Source: Betaproteobacteria bacterium HGW-Betaproteobacteria-16 (GTDB lineage Bacteria; Pseudomonadota; Gammaproteobacteria; Burkholderiales; Burkholderiaceae_C). Taken from it: a stretch of DNA of 36,248 bases. The notes under the pieces were generated by a model. That model searched no databases, was not told the DNA's origin, and saw only the letters and a program-made list of their open reading frames with translations. The translations under genes were made by a program, and so were the position numbers. Position 1 is the stretch's first letter; the number at the start of each line of letters is the position of its first letter. This document shows, piece by piece, positions 16,365 to 24,615 of this stretch. The stretch covers positions 1 to 36,248 of the forward strand of contig PHCQ01000051.1 in the NCBI GenBank assembly GCA_002840835.1, read 5' to 3'.

Positions 16365-18775
16365 CGTGCACCTCCGCAGACCATTGGCCCCATGCGCGGC
16401 GGCTCGGTACCGTGCACCTCGGGCGCCATCTTCAGCACCAGGGAGCAGCCGCCACCCTCCCATCGCACTTGCATGCGGTTGTCGTCCGAGAGATCGATCA
16501 GATACACCTCGCCGCGCCTTGCCACGATGAAGTCCTGGTGGCCGGGGATCATCGTGACCCGCGCGCCCGCGGGAACGGGCGCACCATCCGGGCGTTGCAG
16601 CACGACCAGCGCGTCGCGTGAGCGCTTGACCGGAAAGTTGACGAGCGTGCCACTCCGTGCATAGGGGACCACCTCCTCCCGAATTCCGCCGATCTCCACG
16701 TCGAAAGGCAACAGGTCGGCGTCGAGCGTGAGCTGGTTTGTCTGGTAAGGCAGGAGTCCGGTCACCAGCGCGAGCCCCCTGCTGTTGGTGACGGCCACCA
16801 CCTGGTTGCTGAGCGAAACCGGTATGCCTTCGAGGTCGCCGACCTGAACGACGGCAAACGCACCCTGGTCGATGCGCCGCGACGCGAACGCCAGGCCGGA
16901 CATCCACCCAACCGAACCGTTGGCGCCAAGCCGCAGAGCGTTGGCGTCCTGGCTCGCGTTGGCTTGGGCGGTGAACTGCGCGTTGTTGCTGTTGTAGGTG
17001 GTTCCGGCCTGCACGCGCTTTCTTTCGCCGTCGCTCCCATCCACGCGCCAGCCCCAACCGGGTCCGGCCGGCACCACTTGTGTTGCCTGCACCGAATGGA
17101 CGAGTTGCCCCGAGCCGTCGCGCGCGCTGCGCGCCGCGAATGTTCGCCGGTCACCGAAGGGAATGATCAGGTTGAGGCCGCCGGCGAAGCGCTTGTCAGC
17201 GGTCAGCTGCCGGGTCGCGAATACGTTGACGGTCATGTTGCCGGGGAGAGCGATGGAAACGTTGGCGCCAGCAAGTGAAAAGCGAGCGCCTTCCCAGGTG
17301 CCGCGCTGCGTGTAGCTCAATCCCGCCGTCACGCCGCGCCCAAACGCCAGACCGCCACCGGCGACGATCTGGTCTTTGGGCCGTGCTTCTAAGGCGCCAG
17401 CGCCGAACTGCCGATAACCCTGGTCGAAGTGCTCCGCCGCGATGCTTGCGCCCCCCTTGGGTGTGCTTCGCTGGACGATCGCGACGTAGTGTGCCCCGCG
17501 CTCGCCGTCGGACACCGCATACCCGGCTGCGAACGCCACGACGGCAAGATCATTGACGATGGCCGCGACACCTGCGCCTGCGGCGGCACGGTCATGCTCG
17601 ACTTCGGCGCGCACCTCGCCGGTCATGGCGTCGGTGATGCCGAGGCGGTAGGTGCCGGCACCAAACACCGGGCCGTAGTCGTTGCTGCGTGTTCCGTAGT
17701 GTTTGCGCAGTGCGCCCGCCTCAAACGAGAAGTCAGAGAGTCCCGGTGCGAGCAGCAGTGGCGCGATGTAATAGCTCTGATTGATGACGGTCTCGCGGCC
17801 AAGCAGGTCACGCACGACGAGCTGCATCTGGCCAGCGCCCGTGACGATCGGTACGTGGGTGATCTCGAACGGCCCGGGCTGCACCTTCGACTGCGAATTG
17901 CGCTGGTTGTTGATCAACACGTCCACCGTCGACGGCAGCGCCGCCGAGCCGGATATGGATGGGCTTGGATAGGTGACGAAGCCGGGGGCGAGGCTGAACT
18001 CGCGCGCAAATCGCACACCGGCGTAGCGAACCGGGCGGCTCCACGAGCCGCCGGTGCCGACGGTATCGCCGACCACCAGCGCTTCCATCCGGCCCGGCAG
18101 ATCGGTGCGCCAGTAGGTGTCCAGGCGAATGGACGAATGCACCCGCTCATCGGCACGAGCGACGCCGCTGACCACCAGCGCGCCCCAACGGCCGAAACCC
18201 ACGCCTTCGACGAGCGCGCCGTATCTCGTCGGCGTGCGCTCGGCGCGTGTCGCGGACAGGTCGTAGTTGAAATAGGCGCCCGGCGGCGACGGCTTTGGCG
18301 CGGTCAGCGAGCCACGCAGGGAAAGCAAGGTCGAATCGAAGGCCGCAGCGGGTGCGGTGATGTCGAGCGTCAACCGGCTGCGGTCGAGCTTGAAGACGAT
18401 GCCAGACTTCGCATCGAGAACATAGCCGCGCGTGCCGTCCAACAGGCCCACGGGATCTCCCGTGGGCTGAAGTCGAGCCTCTGCCCACAATTCGGCCGGA
18501 AGGGTCAGCCGCCCGTCCGCCAGCCGCTCTACGTGGAAGATGCCGGGGAGCAACTTGTTGTTGACGCGGATGTCGAGCAGCAGCGTTTCGGCGTTCTGCA
18601 GTGCCTGTGAATGCGCCGCGAAAGTGGACACTGCAGCGAAGAGCAGGCAGATGCATGCAGTCTTTGGCTTCGTTGGCCTGCGTGTCAGCGTCCTGGCATC
18701 ACTGGTACGGCCCGGGAGACGACTCGCGGAAGGGGTGCCATGGCCTTTGCGTTTCAGCGTGCGGGTATCGGCCAC
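16361..18775 (-). CDS. Csu-type fimbrial usher (outer-membrane assembly pore)
   Basis: A FimD/PapC-like usher of about 804 residues, which forms the outer-membrane channel through which chaperone-bound subunits are polymerised. Visible family features include an N-terminal L-L-L-D-I-R-V-N-N segment, V-D-V-L-I-N-N-Q in the plug-proximal region, Y-Y-I-A-P-L-L-L-A-P-G-L-S-D-F-S-F-E-x-G, alternating beta-barrel strands, and a C-terminal periplasmic domain ending near G-G-G-C-S-L-V-L. The start is uncertain. No ATG lies between the chaperone stop and the predicted signal peptide (C-I-C-L-L-F-A-A-V-S ending A-H-S-Q-A). I chose GTG at 18775, overlapping the chaperone by 22 bases; a CTG at 18688 would give a shorter, more standard signal peptide. 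Confidence 0.88.
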   Translation of the reverse strand: MADTRTLKRKGHGTPSASRLPGRTSDARTLTRRPTKPKTACICLLFAAVSTFAAHSQALQNAETLLLDIRVNNKLLPGIFHVERLADGRLTLPAELWAEARLQPTGDPVGLLDGTRGYVLDAKSGIVFKLDRSRLTLDITAPAAAFDSTLLSLRGSLTAPKPSPPGAYFNYDLSATRAERTPTRYGALVEGVGFGRWGALVVSGVARADERVHSSIRLDTYWRTDLPGRMEALVVGDTVGTGGSWSRPVRYAGVRFAREFSLAPGFVTYPSPSISGSAALPSTVDVLINNQRNSQSKVQPGPFEITHVPIVTGAGQMQLVVRDLLGRETVINQSYYIAPLLLAPGLSDFSFEAGALRKHYGTRSNDYGPVFGAGTYRLGITDAMTGEVRAEVEHDRAAAGAGVAAIVNDLAVVAFAAGYAVSDGERGAHYVAIVQRSTPKGGASIAAEHFDQGYRQFGAGALEARPKDQIVAGGGLAFGRGVTAGLSYTQRGTWEGARFSLAGANVSIALPGNMTVNVFATRQLTADKRFAGGLNLIIPFGDRRTFAARSARDGSGQLVHSVQATQVVPAGPGWGWRVDGSDGERKRVQAGTTYNSNNAQFTAQANASQDANALRLGANGSVGWMSGLAFASRRIDQGAFAVVQVGDLEGIPVSLSNQVVAVTNSRGLALVTGLLPYQTNQLTLDADLLPFDVEIGGIREEVVPYARSGTLVNFPVKRSRDALVVLQRPDGAPVPAGARVTMIPGHQDFIVARRGEVYLIDLSDDNRMQVRWEGGGCSLVLKMAPEVHGTEPPRMGPMVCGGAR

Positions 18776-19503
18776 TCGAACGTCACCGGCCCGTCCGACG
18801 TCTCGGCTTTCACGTGCAGCGATCCTGTCAACTGGGAGGGACGGTCGAAGGTCCATTGCCGCCACGCGCCCGCGAGCACGCGCGTGCCGAGCGGGATGTC
18901 CTTGCGCCAGTTGGCGCCTTCCAGCGTGAGCGACTTCACCCGCAAGTAGCGGCTGCCCTCGTTATCGAGTCGCACGCAGCCGGTCGTTGCGGGCAGGGCA
19001 GCAGCGTTGGTGCACGGGCCCAGCCTGGCCTGCAAACGCAGCTTGCCCGCAGCGGCAATGAAAACCGGCAGGTCGTGATTGACACGAATGCTGATCGACG
19101 TTTCTCCGGTCGGCGCAGAGGGCGCGGAGACTTCGCTCACGTCCTCGAAGATCAGCCGGTAGGCGTGCTCATCGGGACTCTGCCGGGTGCGGGTCGTGAC
19201 CCGGAAGATCTGGCTGCCGCCCGCTGCGATCTCGGCAATGGGCGGCACGACGAACAGCTGGGTGGTGTCGGCATAGACGTCCGTGCCGTCCGGCTGGCTC
19301 CAGCCGAGCACCTGCGTCTGGAATGTGAGGGGGCGATCACCAGGATTGGTGATCGTGATCGAGACGACCCGGCGGGCGGGCGACAACTCCACCAGCACCG
19401 GCGAGATCGTCAATGCATGTGCCACGGAGCCCCAGAGGCCAAGCCCCGTCAGCACGCTGAGGCTCACGCGGGCGACTGCGGACTTGATCAGTGGCAGTCG
19501 CAT
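18754..19503 (-). CDS. Periplasmic fimbrial chaperone (PapD-like)
   Basis: A 249-residue chaperone with a signal peptide ending A-H-A. An immunoglobulin-like domain 1 follows: I-S-P-V-L-V-E-L-S-P, then I-T-I-T-N-P-G and F-R-V-T-T-R in the G1 strand, with the conserved A-Y-R-L-I-F loop. A second domain contains a Cys pair. It should bind subunits by donor-strand complementation and deliver them to the usher. It starts 14 bases after the pilin stop and runs into the usher gene. Confidence 0.9.
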   Translation of the reverse strand: MRLPLIKSAVARVSLSVLTGLGLWGSVAHALTISPVLVELSPARRVVSITITNPGDRPLTFQTQVLGWSQPDGTDVYADTTQLFVVPPIAEIAAGGSQIFRVTTRTRQSPDEHAYRLIFEDVSEVSAPSAPTGETSISIRVNHDLPVFIAAAGKLRLQARLGPCTNAAALPATTGCVRLDNEGSRYLRVKSLTLEGANWRKDIPLGTRVLAGAWRQWTFDRPSQLTGSLHVKAETSDGPVTFEWPIPAR

Positions 19504-19517
19504 GGCGGTTTCACGGT

Positions 19518-20015
19518 TTAGTACAGGACCGACACGGTCACGGCGCTGTCGTTGGCATAGGCACCGGCGGGCAGCGCGCCGAAGTTCGCCTTGGCCAGCC
19601 GTGCGTACAGCGGCACGACCTGCTCCGTTCCGTCTTGCACAACCGTCAGGGCCGTTGCAAGCGCCAATGTCGCCGGAAGGTCATCGGCAGCAGCACCGCT
19701 GGTCAGGCTGAGATTGAAGGGCAGTGAGTTTGCGCCATTGATGATGGTGCGCGTTCCGGTCACGAAGATCGTCGGCACCATATCGGTCGAACACGCAACA
19801 GTGAATGTCGAGCCGCTGTCGGCTGTCTGGTCAGCAGCGGCCAGCGTCGAAAACGAACCGAAGCTGATCGTCGCGCCTGCGGAAACGGCACAGGCCGAGG
19901 TCAGCGTTGCATCGACCGTAAGAACGCTGTCACCTTGAGCGGCAACTGCCGTGCCGCACACCACCAACGAGGCCAGCGCGGCCGTTGCAAGCGAAACATT
20001 TTTCTTTGTGAACAT
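19518..20015 (-). CDS. Spore-coat-U-domain major fimbrial subunit
   Basis: A 165-residue secreted pilin of the Csu/SCPU family. A signal peptide (basic K-K-N, hydrophobic core, ending V-A-A) precedes one SCPU domain with T-S-A-C-A-V-S-A-G-A-T-I-S-F-G, a second cysteine in V-A-C-S-T-D, N-S-L-P-F-N-L-S and a terminal V-T-V-S-V-L-Y strand. The ATG is preceded by GGAG seven bases upstream. As first gene of the operon it is probably the major rod subunit. Its leader carries the cyclic-di-GMP riboswitch and hairpins, so expression should depend on c-di-GMP. Confidence 0.88.
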   Translation of the reverse strand: MFTKKNVSLATAALASLVVCGTAVAAQGDSVLTVDATLTSACAVSAGATISFGSFSTLAAADQTADSGSTFTVACSTDMVPTIFVTGTRTIINGANSLPFNLSLTSGAAADDLPATLALATALTVVQDGTEQVVPLYARLAKANFGALPAGAYANDSAVTVSVLY

Positions 20016-20076
20016 GAATGAACTCCAAAAGTAAGAACACCGATCCACGATGGCCGGACGACTCTTGGAAGAAGAT

Positions 20077-20105
20077 GGGAGCATGTCGCGGCGCGACCAG
20101 CTCCC
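20077..20105 (-). terminator. Leader hairpin, putative terminator arm of the riboswitch
   Basis: On the minus strand GGGAGC and GCTCCC enclose an inner GTCG/CGAC stem. A pyrimidine-rich UCUUCUUCC follows rather than a pure U-run. The hairpin lies between the riboswitch and the pilin start. Its 5' arm is also part of the competing hairpin at 20098-20118. Confidence 0.55.
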
Positions 20106-20118
20106 ACACAGGGAACTG
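20098..20118 (-). promoter_or_regulatory. Competing (antiterminator-like) leader hairpin
   Basis: On the minus strand CAGUUCCC pairs over all eight positions (one G-U) with GGGAGCUG around a UGUGU loop. It uses the same GGGAGC that forms the 5' arm of the hairpin at 20077-20105, so the two structures exclude each other. A further perfect hairpin (CGCAAC/GTTGCG) lies at 20129-20143, between the aptamer and this switch. Confidence 0.55.
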
Positions 20119-20157
20119 CTGCCGTGTCCGCAACCCCGTTGCGAACGAATGACATTG

Positions 20158-20250
20158 GCCGCCCTGGCAGTCCCGCTGCCGTAGGGCGATGTGCCCCTTA
20201 GACCGGTGACTTTGCGTCCCCGCGTTTCCGGCGGGTATGCCCTTTTTCTA
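20158..20250 (-). ncRNA. Cyclic-di-GMP-I (GEMM) riboswitch aptamer
   Basis: The minus strand carries the class I c-di-GMP aptamer. A hairpin at 20219-20235 has a GAAA tetraloop. It is followed by the invariant GGGACGCAAAG (20210-20220) and CCGGUCUAA (20198-20206). The second hairpin has outer arms AGGGCG/CGCCCU (20183-20188 with 20160-20165) and an inner stem-loop GGCAGCGGGACUGCC at 20166-20180, the tetraloop-receptor arm. The match to the Vibrio Vc2-type consensus is strong in sequence and fold. It lies about 145 bases before the pilin ATG, so it senses c-di-GMP in the fimbrial operon leader. Whether the ligand turns expression on or off cannot be read directly. Confidence 0.93.
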
Positions 20251-20376
20251 AGACGGCGCTTCCTGTGGGAGGAAACGCAGACCTCAACACTCCCCTCCGC
20301 GCTGCCCACCTGAAGGTCTTGCATTGCGTGCGGAGTCTCAAGCTGGACCTTAATGAACATCGCCAGCGGTCGCCAT

Positions 20377-20390
20377 CCGTACGCATACGG
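20377..20390. promoter_or_regulatory. Inverted repeat upstream of the fimbrial riboswitch
   Basis: CCGTA-CGCA-TACGG is a near-palindrome about 127 bases upstream of the aptamer, in the likely promoter region of the fimbrial operon. It shares CGTACGCRTACG with the 16-base palindrome at 15856-15871 before the kaiB-like operon. The FixJ-type regulator gene starts its stop-proximal end 46 bases away. The promoter itself was not resolved. Confidence 0.45.
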
Positions 20391-20435
20391 AGCGCGGGTG
20401 CCGGTCGCTCATTTGCACGCGCAGCCGATTTTCTT

Positions 20436-21053
20436 CTAGCGAGGCGCCACGGACTCGATGCTCATGCGCACGAGATCGGACAGATGACGGGCCGCCATCT
20501 TGCGCATGACCTGGGCCCGGTGGCTCTCGATCGTGCGGAAGCTCCCACCAAGCTCGCGAGCGATCATTTTGCTGCTCATACCTGTCACAAGCAGATCGAA
20601 AACCTCGCGCTCCCTGAGTGTCAGGGCCTCCAGGCGCGCCAGAAAAAGCGGATCTGCTGGTTTCGAGGTCGGCATGCGATCGGCATGGCGGGCGACTGCC
20701 CGGTGCACGCTCTCGATCAGCAAATCCCCCTGGACCGGCTTTTCGATGAAGTCGGCAGCCCCGTTGCGCATGGCGGTGACGGCTGTCGCCAAGTCGGCCG
20801 AACCGCTGATGAACAGCACAGGTACGTCGATGCCACGGTGCTGGAGCAACTGATGGAGTTCCGTGCCGGACATCTCGGGCATTTTCAGATCGAGCAGCAG
20901 GACACAGGCTGTGTTGAGGTCGCCTTCCCGGAGCAGTTCATCCGCGGACCCGAAGCTCGTCACGCGCATGCCGGCCGCGGTCAACACCCGACTGAGCAGC
21001 GCGCGCATCAGCGCATCGTCATCGACGACAAAGACATTCGGGTTCTCGGGCAT
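20436..21053 (-). CDS. FixJ/NarL-type response regulator
   Basis: A 205-residue two-domain regulator. The receiver has the acidic V-V-D-D-D cluster at 9-13, the phospho-acceptor Asp55 (L-L-L-D-L-K-M-P), Ser83 and Lys105 (E-K-P). The LuxR-type helix-turn-helix is L-T-L-R-E-R-E-V-F-D-L-L with S-S-K-M-I-A-R-E-L and T-I-E-S-H-R-A-Q-V-M-R-K-M, as in FixJ. No kinase gene is directly adjacent; the Hpt-bearing hybrid kinase at 11607-15323 is the only kinase in the window and is a possible partner (inference). The ATG giving M-P-E-N-P-N is chosen to match the receiver start, although no clear ribosome site precedes it. Confidence 0.9.
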   Translation of the reverse strand: MPENPNVFVVDDDALMRALLSRVLTAAGMRVTSFGSADELLREGDLNTACVLLLDLKMPEMSGTELHQLLQHRGIDVPVLFISGSADLATAVTAMRNGAADFIEKPVQGDLLIESVHRAVARHADRMPTSKPADPLFLARLEALTLREREVFDLLVTGMSSKMIARELGGSFRTIESHRAQVMRKMAARHLSDLVRMSIESVAPR

Positions 21054-21280
21054 ACAGTCCGCGGGTGTTGAAGAGGGTAGATGGGTCGCGCACACGCTTC
21101 AGACACCAGAGTCGACGGTGCTCCACAAAATCCGAGCTACTGATACAAGGTCCAGCAAGCTTGAGGCATGACGCATCAAGGGGTCTGTGCGACAGCGCAC
21201 CCATGCCGGGTCTCGGGCTGTGGCGGAGTTGGCCCTGGAATATGGGAAGCACCCGTCGGTATCGCCGTTGATGACAGTTG

Positions 21281-21880
21281 CTAGCCTGATGGCGGAGACA
21301 CCATGAGCACCAGAACGAACTGCCCCGAAGCCGGCCCCCTGCCGGCGGTGCAAAGCAGCTTCTCACTGACGCCGTCTTTGGGCAGCAACTGCAACTCGCC
21401 GGGCTCAGGCTGCGCGCCGTCCCGTGCTCGCGTGAGCATGAGCTGCAGGGCATCGCTGCAGGCCGGCGCGAGGAAGCTGGAGAGCGGCCGGCCCAGCACC
21501 GCTGGGCGTGCAGCACCCAGCAGCCGCACACCTGCCAGGTTGATTTCGCTCACCACGGTTGCCTGATCGACGACCAGAAAGGCGGCCGGCGCATGCTCGA
21601 CGCGGGTGGTCTGCTCGATCAGGTTTCGCTCCAGCTCGACCCGGGAGCGGCGCAGTTCATCCTGCTGCATCTCGACTTCGACCTGGTGAACCTGAAGCTC
21701 GTGCAGCATCGCCAGGGCATCGCTGGCGGTGTCGGGGGAAGACGCCAGCTTGAACAGCACAGCCATCGCCTCCGATGTGCTGGTGCGCGAAAGATCGCTT
21801 CGGACGCCGCCTGTCAGCTTCGTCATCGCGCGCTCGCGCAAGCTCGATAAATGGGATGAGGTATCAGCGGGGCGTGGCAT
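21281..21880 (-). CDS. PAS-domain protein with N-terminal coiled coil
   Basis: A 199-residue protein. Residues 45-90 form a helical coiled-coil-like segment (H-E-L-Q-V-H-Q-V-E-V-E-M-Q-Q-D-E-L-R-R), followed by a PAS domain (A-P-A-A-F-L-V-V-D through E-I-N-L-A-G-V-R-L-L-G). There is no kinase, cyclase or DNA-binding output domain, so it probably signals by protein contact. It starts 43 bases after the CheB-CheR-PAS stop on the same strand and is probably in that operon. A 227-base gap without visible genes separates it from the response regulator. Confidence 0.8.
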   Translation of the reverse strand: MPRPADTSSHLSSLRERAMTKLTGGVRSDLSRTSTSEAMAVLFKLASSPDTASDALAMLHELQVHQVEVEMQQDELRRSRVELERNLIEQTTRVEHAPAAFLVVDQATVVSEINLAGVRLLGAARPAVLGRPLSSFLAPACSDALQLMLTRARDGAQPEPGELQLLPKDGVSEKLLCTAGRGPASGQFVLVLMVSPPSG

Positions 21881-21923
21881 GAATGATCCCGAAAAGTGGG
21901 TTTCCAGAACAGGAACTTGAACT

Positions 21924-24482
21924 CTACCCCTTGCGAAGGCGCGCTTCGAGCTTTTTGGCGGCGGTGATGTCGATCAGTGTGATGACCACGCCCTGGATCA
22001 TGTTGGTCAACGTCCGGTAGGGCTTGATGCGCACCAGGAACCAGAGCCCGTCCGTGGTCGTGATCTCTTTTTCTGTCAATGTCAATGTCTTGAGGGTTTG
22101 CCTGGCGTCGTCGTTGAGCGTGGGGTAGTTCAGCGTGCTGGCCAGATCGGTCAGCGGCCGGCCGATGTCGCCTTCTCGCAGGTGGATGATGCGATCGATC
22201 TGTTCGGTGTAGCGGCGCACGTTCAATTCGCTGTCGAGAAACAGCGTGGCAATGTCGGTGCTGTTGAGCAGGTTCTGCATGTCGCTTTGCGCAAGGGCGA
22301 GATCGTCCAGCTTCGTCTGCAGCTCCTGGTTCAGCGTCTGCAGCTCCTCGTTCATCGACTGCGACTCTTCCTTGGAGGTGGTCAGTTCTTCGTTGGCCGA
22401 CTGCAGTTCTTCATTGGTGGACTGCAGCTCTTCGTTGGCCGCCTGCAGCTCTTCGGCAGACGCCCCCATCTCCTGGCGCAGGGCGTGGATCTCGTCCTTG
22501 CAACGCTGAAGCTCTTCGACCATCTGCGGGTCAGCCTCTCCCGCCGGGGCCTTGCGCCTGCGCCTGGTCGGCGGTGGCGCTGTCACCTCATGGAAAACGA
22601 TCATGACCAGGCCAGCCAGGGAGTGCGGTTCCTGCATCAGCTTGACGGTCACATCCAGTGAAATGGGCGTGGGCTCATCGGTCAGCCGCAGACCGCGCAG
22701 CTCCACACGGCCTTTGTCCTGCAGGGCCTGTCGCAGCGCCGCCGCAATCTGCGTGCGGATGGTGGGCCGGGCCATCACATGGATGTTCCAGTTGGCTTTG
22801 CCGGACGCCGGTTCCAGGTACTTGCCCACGCTTCCGTTGATGTAGACGACGTCGCCCTGGTCATTCACCAGCACGGCGGCGGGAGAGAATTCTTGCAGCA
22901 GCGCCTGCTCGGCGTGGGTCTGCAGATTGGCGGAAAGCACGGTCGAAGGGGACACCTTGAACTCCTGGGGATGCCGGTTCGTCGCACGGCGAGGGCTGGT
23001 CGGAAAGTACATGGAGCCCGCGTTGACCGGGTTCTCACTGCGCCAGTAAAGCCTGGACTTCTGACTCATCGGCGTGAAGAGTGACTGTGAGTTGCCGATG
23101 GTCTCGGAGCCCCCCAGCATCAACACGCCACCCGGGCGCAAGCTGTAGCTGAAAAGAGGCATCAGGCGACGTTGCAGCGCCGCATTGAAATAGATCATCA
23201 CATTCCGGCATGTGAGCAGATCCAGCTTGGTGAATGGGGGATCGAGGATCACATCGTGCTGCGCAAACAGCACCATTTCCCGGATCTCGCTGTTGATCAG
23301 GAAACCCTCACCGTGCGGCGTGAAAAACCGCTGCAGCCGGGTCGGATCGACGTCGCCCGCGATCGTCTTTGGATAAAAGCCCCGCCGGGCGGCGTTGATC
23401 GCGTCGGCGCTCAGGTCGCTGGCGAAGATCTGCAGTGAACGACTTTCGCCGTCAGCCAGCGCCGCCACCGATTCGCTGAAGATCATGGCCAGCGAATACG
23501 CCTCTTCGCCGGTGGAGCATCCCACCACCCAGGCACGCAGGCGGGTTCCCGGCGGGCTGCGCGCCAGCAGCGTGGGCATGACGTCGTCCTTGAGTTCCTG
23601 CCAGACCGTGGGGTCGCGGAAAAAACTGGTGACGCCAATGAGCATCTCCTTGAAGAGCAGGTCGAGTTCCTGCGGGTTCTCCCGCACGAACTGTTCGTAC
23701 GCCTCAGGGGTGGCCAGGCCGTGCACACCCAGGCGTCGCTGGATGCGCCGGCGCAGCGTGCTGGGTTTGTAGTCAGAGAGGTCGTGCTTGCTGCGCTCTT
23801 TCAGCAGGCGCAGGATCGATCCCAGCGATTTCCCGTTGTCGGCGGCATCGTCTTCAGGCAACAGGGGCAGGTCGTTCTTTTCTTCGATGATGCGGATGAT
23901 GTGCTCAGGCAGTTCGGCGGCCAGGCCGACGATGTCGACGCAACCTGCGGCGATGGCGCTCTTTGGCATGGAGTCGAACTGTGCGGACTCAGGCAACTGT
24001 GCCAGCGTCAAACCGCCCTGCGACTTGATGGCCTGCAAGCCCAATGTGCCGTCCGATCCCATGCCAGACAAAACCACGCCAATCGACTGTTCGCCCTGGT
24101 CACGTGCAAGCGATGAAAAAAACAGATCGATGGGTAGCCTCATGCCCCGGGGCTGCGCGGGTTCTGCGAGGTGCAGCAGCCCGCCTGCCACGGTGAGTTC
24201 CTTGTTGGGCGGAATGACGTAGACCGTGTCCGGCTCCAGGCGCATCGTATCGGTCGCCTCAAGCACCGGCATGGGCGTTGAGCGCTGCAGCAGCTCAACG
24301 AGCATCGCCTTCTGCGTGGGATCCAGATGCTGGACGACGACGTAAGCAAGACCGCTTGACGGTGGCACATGGGCCAGGAACTGCTCAAGCACGCTCAGGC
24401 CCCCGGCCGACGCGCCCAGCCCCACGGCACGCACGGCACTCGAGGTGCTGGCACCGATACCGTGGTTGGGGTGTTGGCTCAT
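21924..24482 (-). CDS. CheB-CheR fusion with coiled coil and PAS domain
   Basis: An 852-residue fusion of a chemotaxis-type methylesterase and methyltransferase. The CheB domain (about 15-200) has the Ser25-His52-Asp144 triad (G-A-S-A-G-G, V-V-Q-H-L-D-P, S-G-M-G-S-D-G), without a receiver. The CheR part (about 215-490) has the SAM motif V-V-G-C-S-T-G-E-E-A-Y-S and L-L-T-C-R-N-V-M-I-Y-F. After a PAS-like segment, a striking coiled coil near 650-715 repeats N-E-E-L-Q-S heptads, and a C-terminal PAS domain follows (about 725-840). Such fusions usually work outside classical chemotaxis, in two-component or biofilm signalling. No methyl-accepting receptor is in the window. It diverges from the Crp-like gene across 133 bases. 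Confidence 0.92.
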   Translation of the reverse strand: MSQHPNHGIGASTSSAVRAVGLGASAGGLSVLEQFLAHVPPSSGLAYVVVQHLDPTQKAMLVELLQRSTPMPVLEATDTMRLEPDTVYVIPPNKELTVAGGLLHLAEPAQPRGMRLPIDLFFSSLARDQGEQSIGVVLSGMGSDGTLGLQAIKSQGGLTLAQLPESAQFDSMPKSAIAAGCVDIVGLAAELPEHIIRIIEEKNDLPLLPEDDAADNGKSLGSILRLLKERSKHDLSDYKPSTLRRRIQRRLGVHGLATPEAYEQFVRENPQELDLLFKEMLIGVTSFFRDPTVWQELKDDVMPTLLARSPPGTRLRAWVVGCSTGEEAYSLAMIFSESVAALADGESRSLQIFASDLSADAINAARRGFYPKTIAGDVDPTRLQRFFTPHGEGFLINSEIREMVLFAQHDVILDPPFTKLDLLTCRNVMIYFNAALQRRLMPLFSYSLRPGGVLMLGGSETIGNSQSLFTPMSQKSRLYWRSENPVNAGSMYFPTSPRRATNRHPQEFKVSPSTVLSANLQTHAEQALLQEFSPAAVLVNDQGDVVYINGSVGKYLEPASGKANWNIHVMARPTIRTQIAAALRQALQDKGRVELRGLRLTDEPTPISLDVTVKLMQEPHSLAGLVMIVFHEVTAPPPTRRRRKAPAGEADPQMVEELQRCKDEIHALRQEMGASAEELQAANEELQSTNEELQSANEELTTSKEESQSMNEELQTLNQELQTKLDDLALAQSDMQNLLNSTDIATLFLDSELNVRRYTEQIDRIIHLREGDIGRPLTDLASTLNYPTLNDDARQTLKTLTLTEKEITTTDGLWFLVRIKPYRTLTNMIQGVVITLIDITAAKKLEARLRKG

Positions 24483-24615
24483 GCCCGATTATCGGGGTAC
24501 CGTTGGAGAGCAAAGCCGTGGGGCAGGCCGGCCCGTGTGCGCGACCGAAAAGATGGACGGTCCTATCCACTTGATCGCAAAAAGCATACAAACCCACACA
24601 GTGAAGGGGCCCGCG

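Noticed and set aside
20015..20360. In-frame N-terminal extension of the major pilin
   Set aside because: It would translate the riboswitch and hairpins; the ATG at 20015 has a good ribosome site and begins a normal signal peptide.
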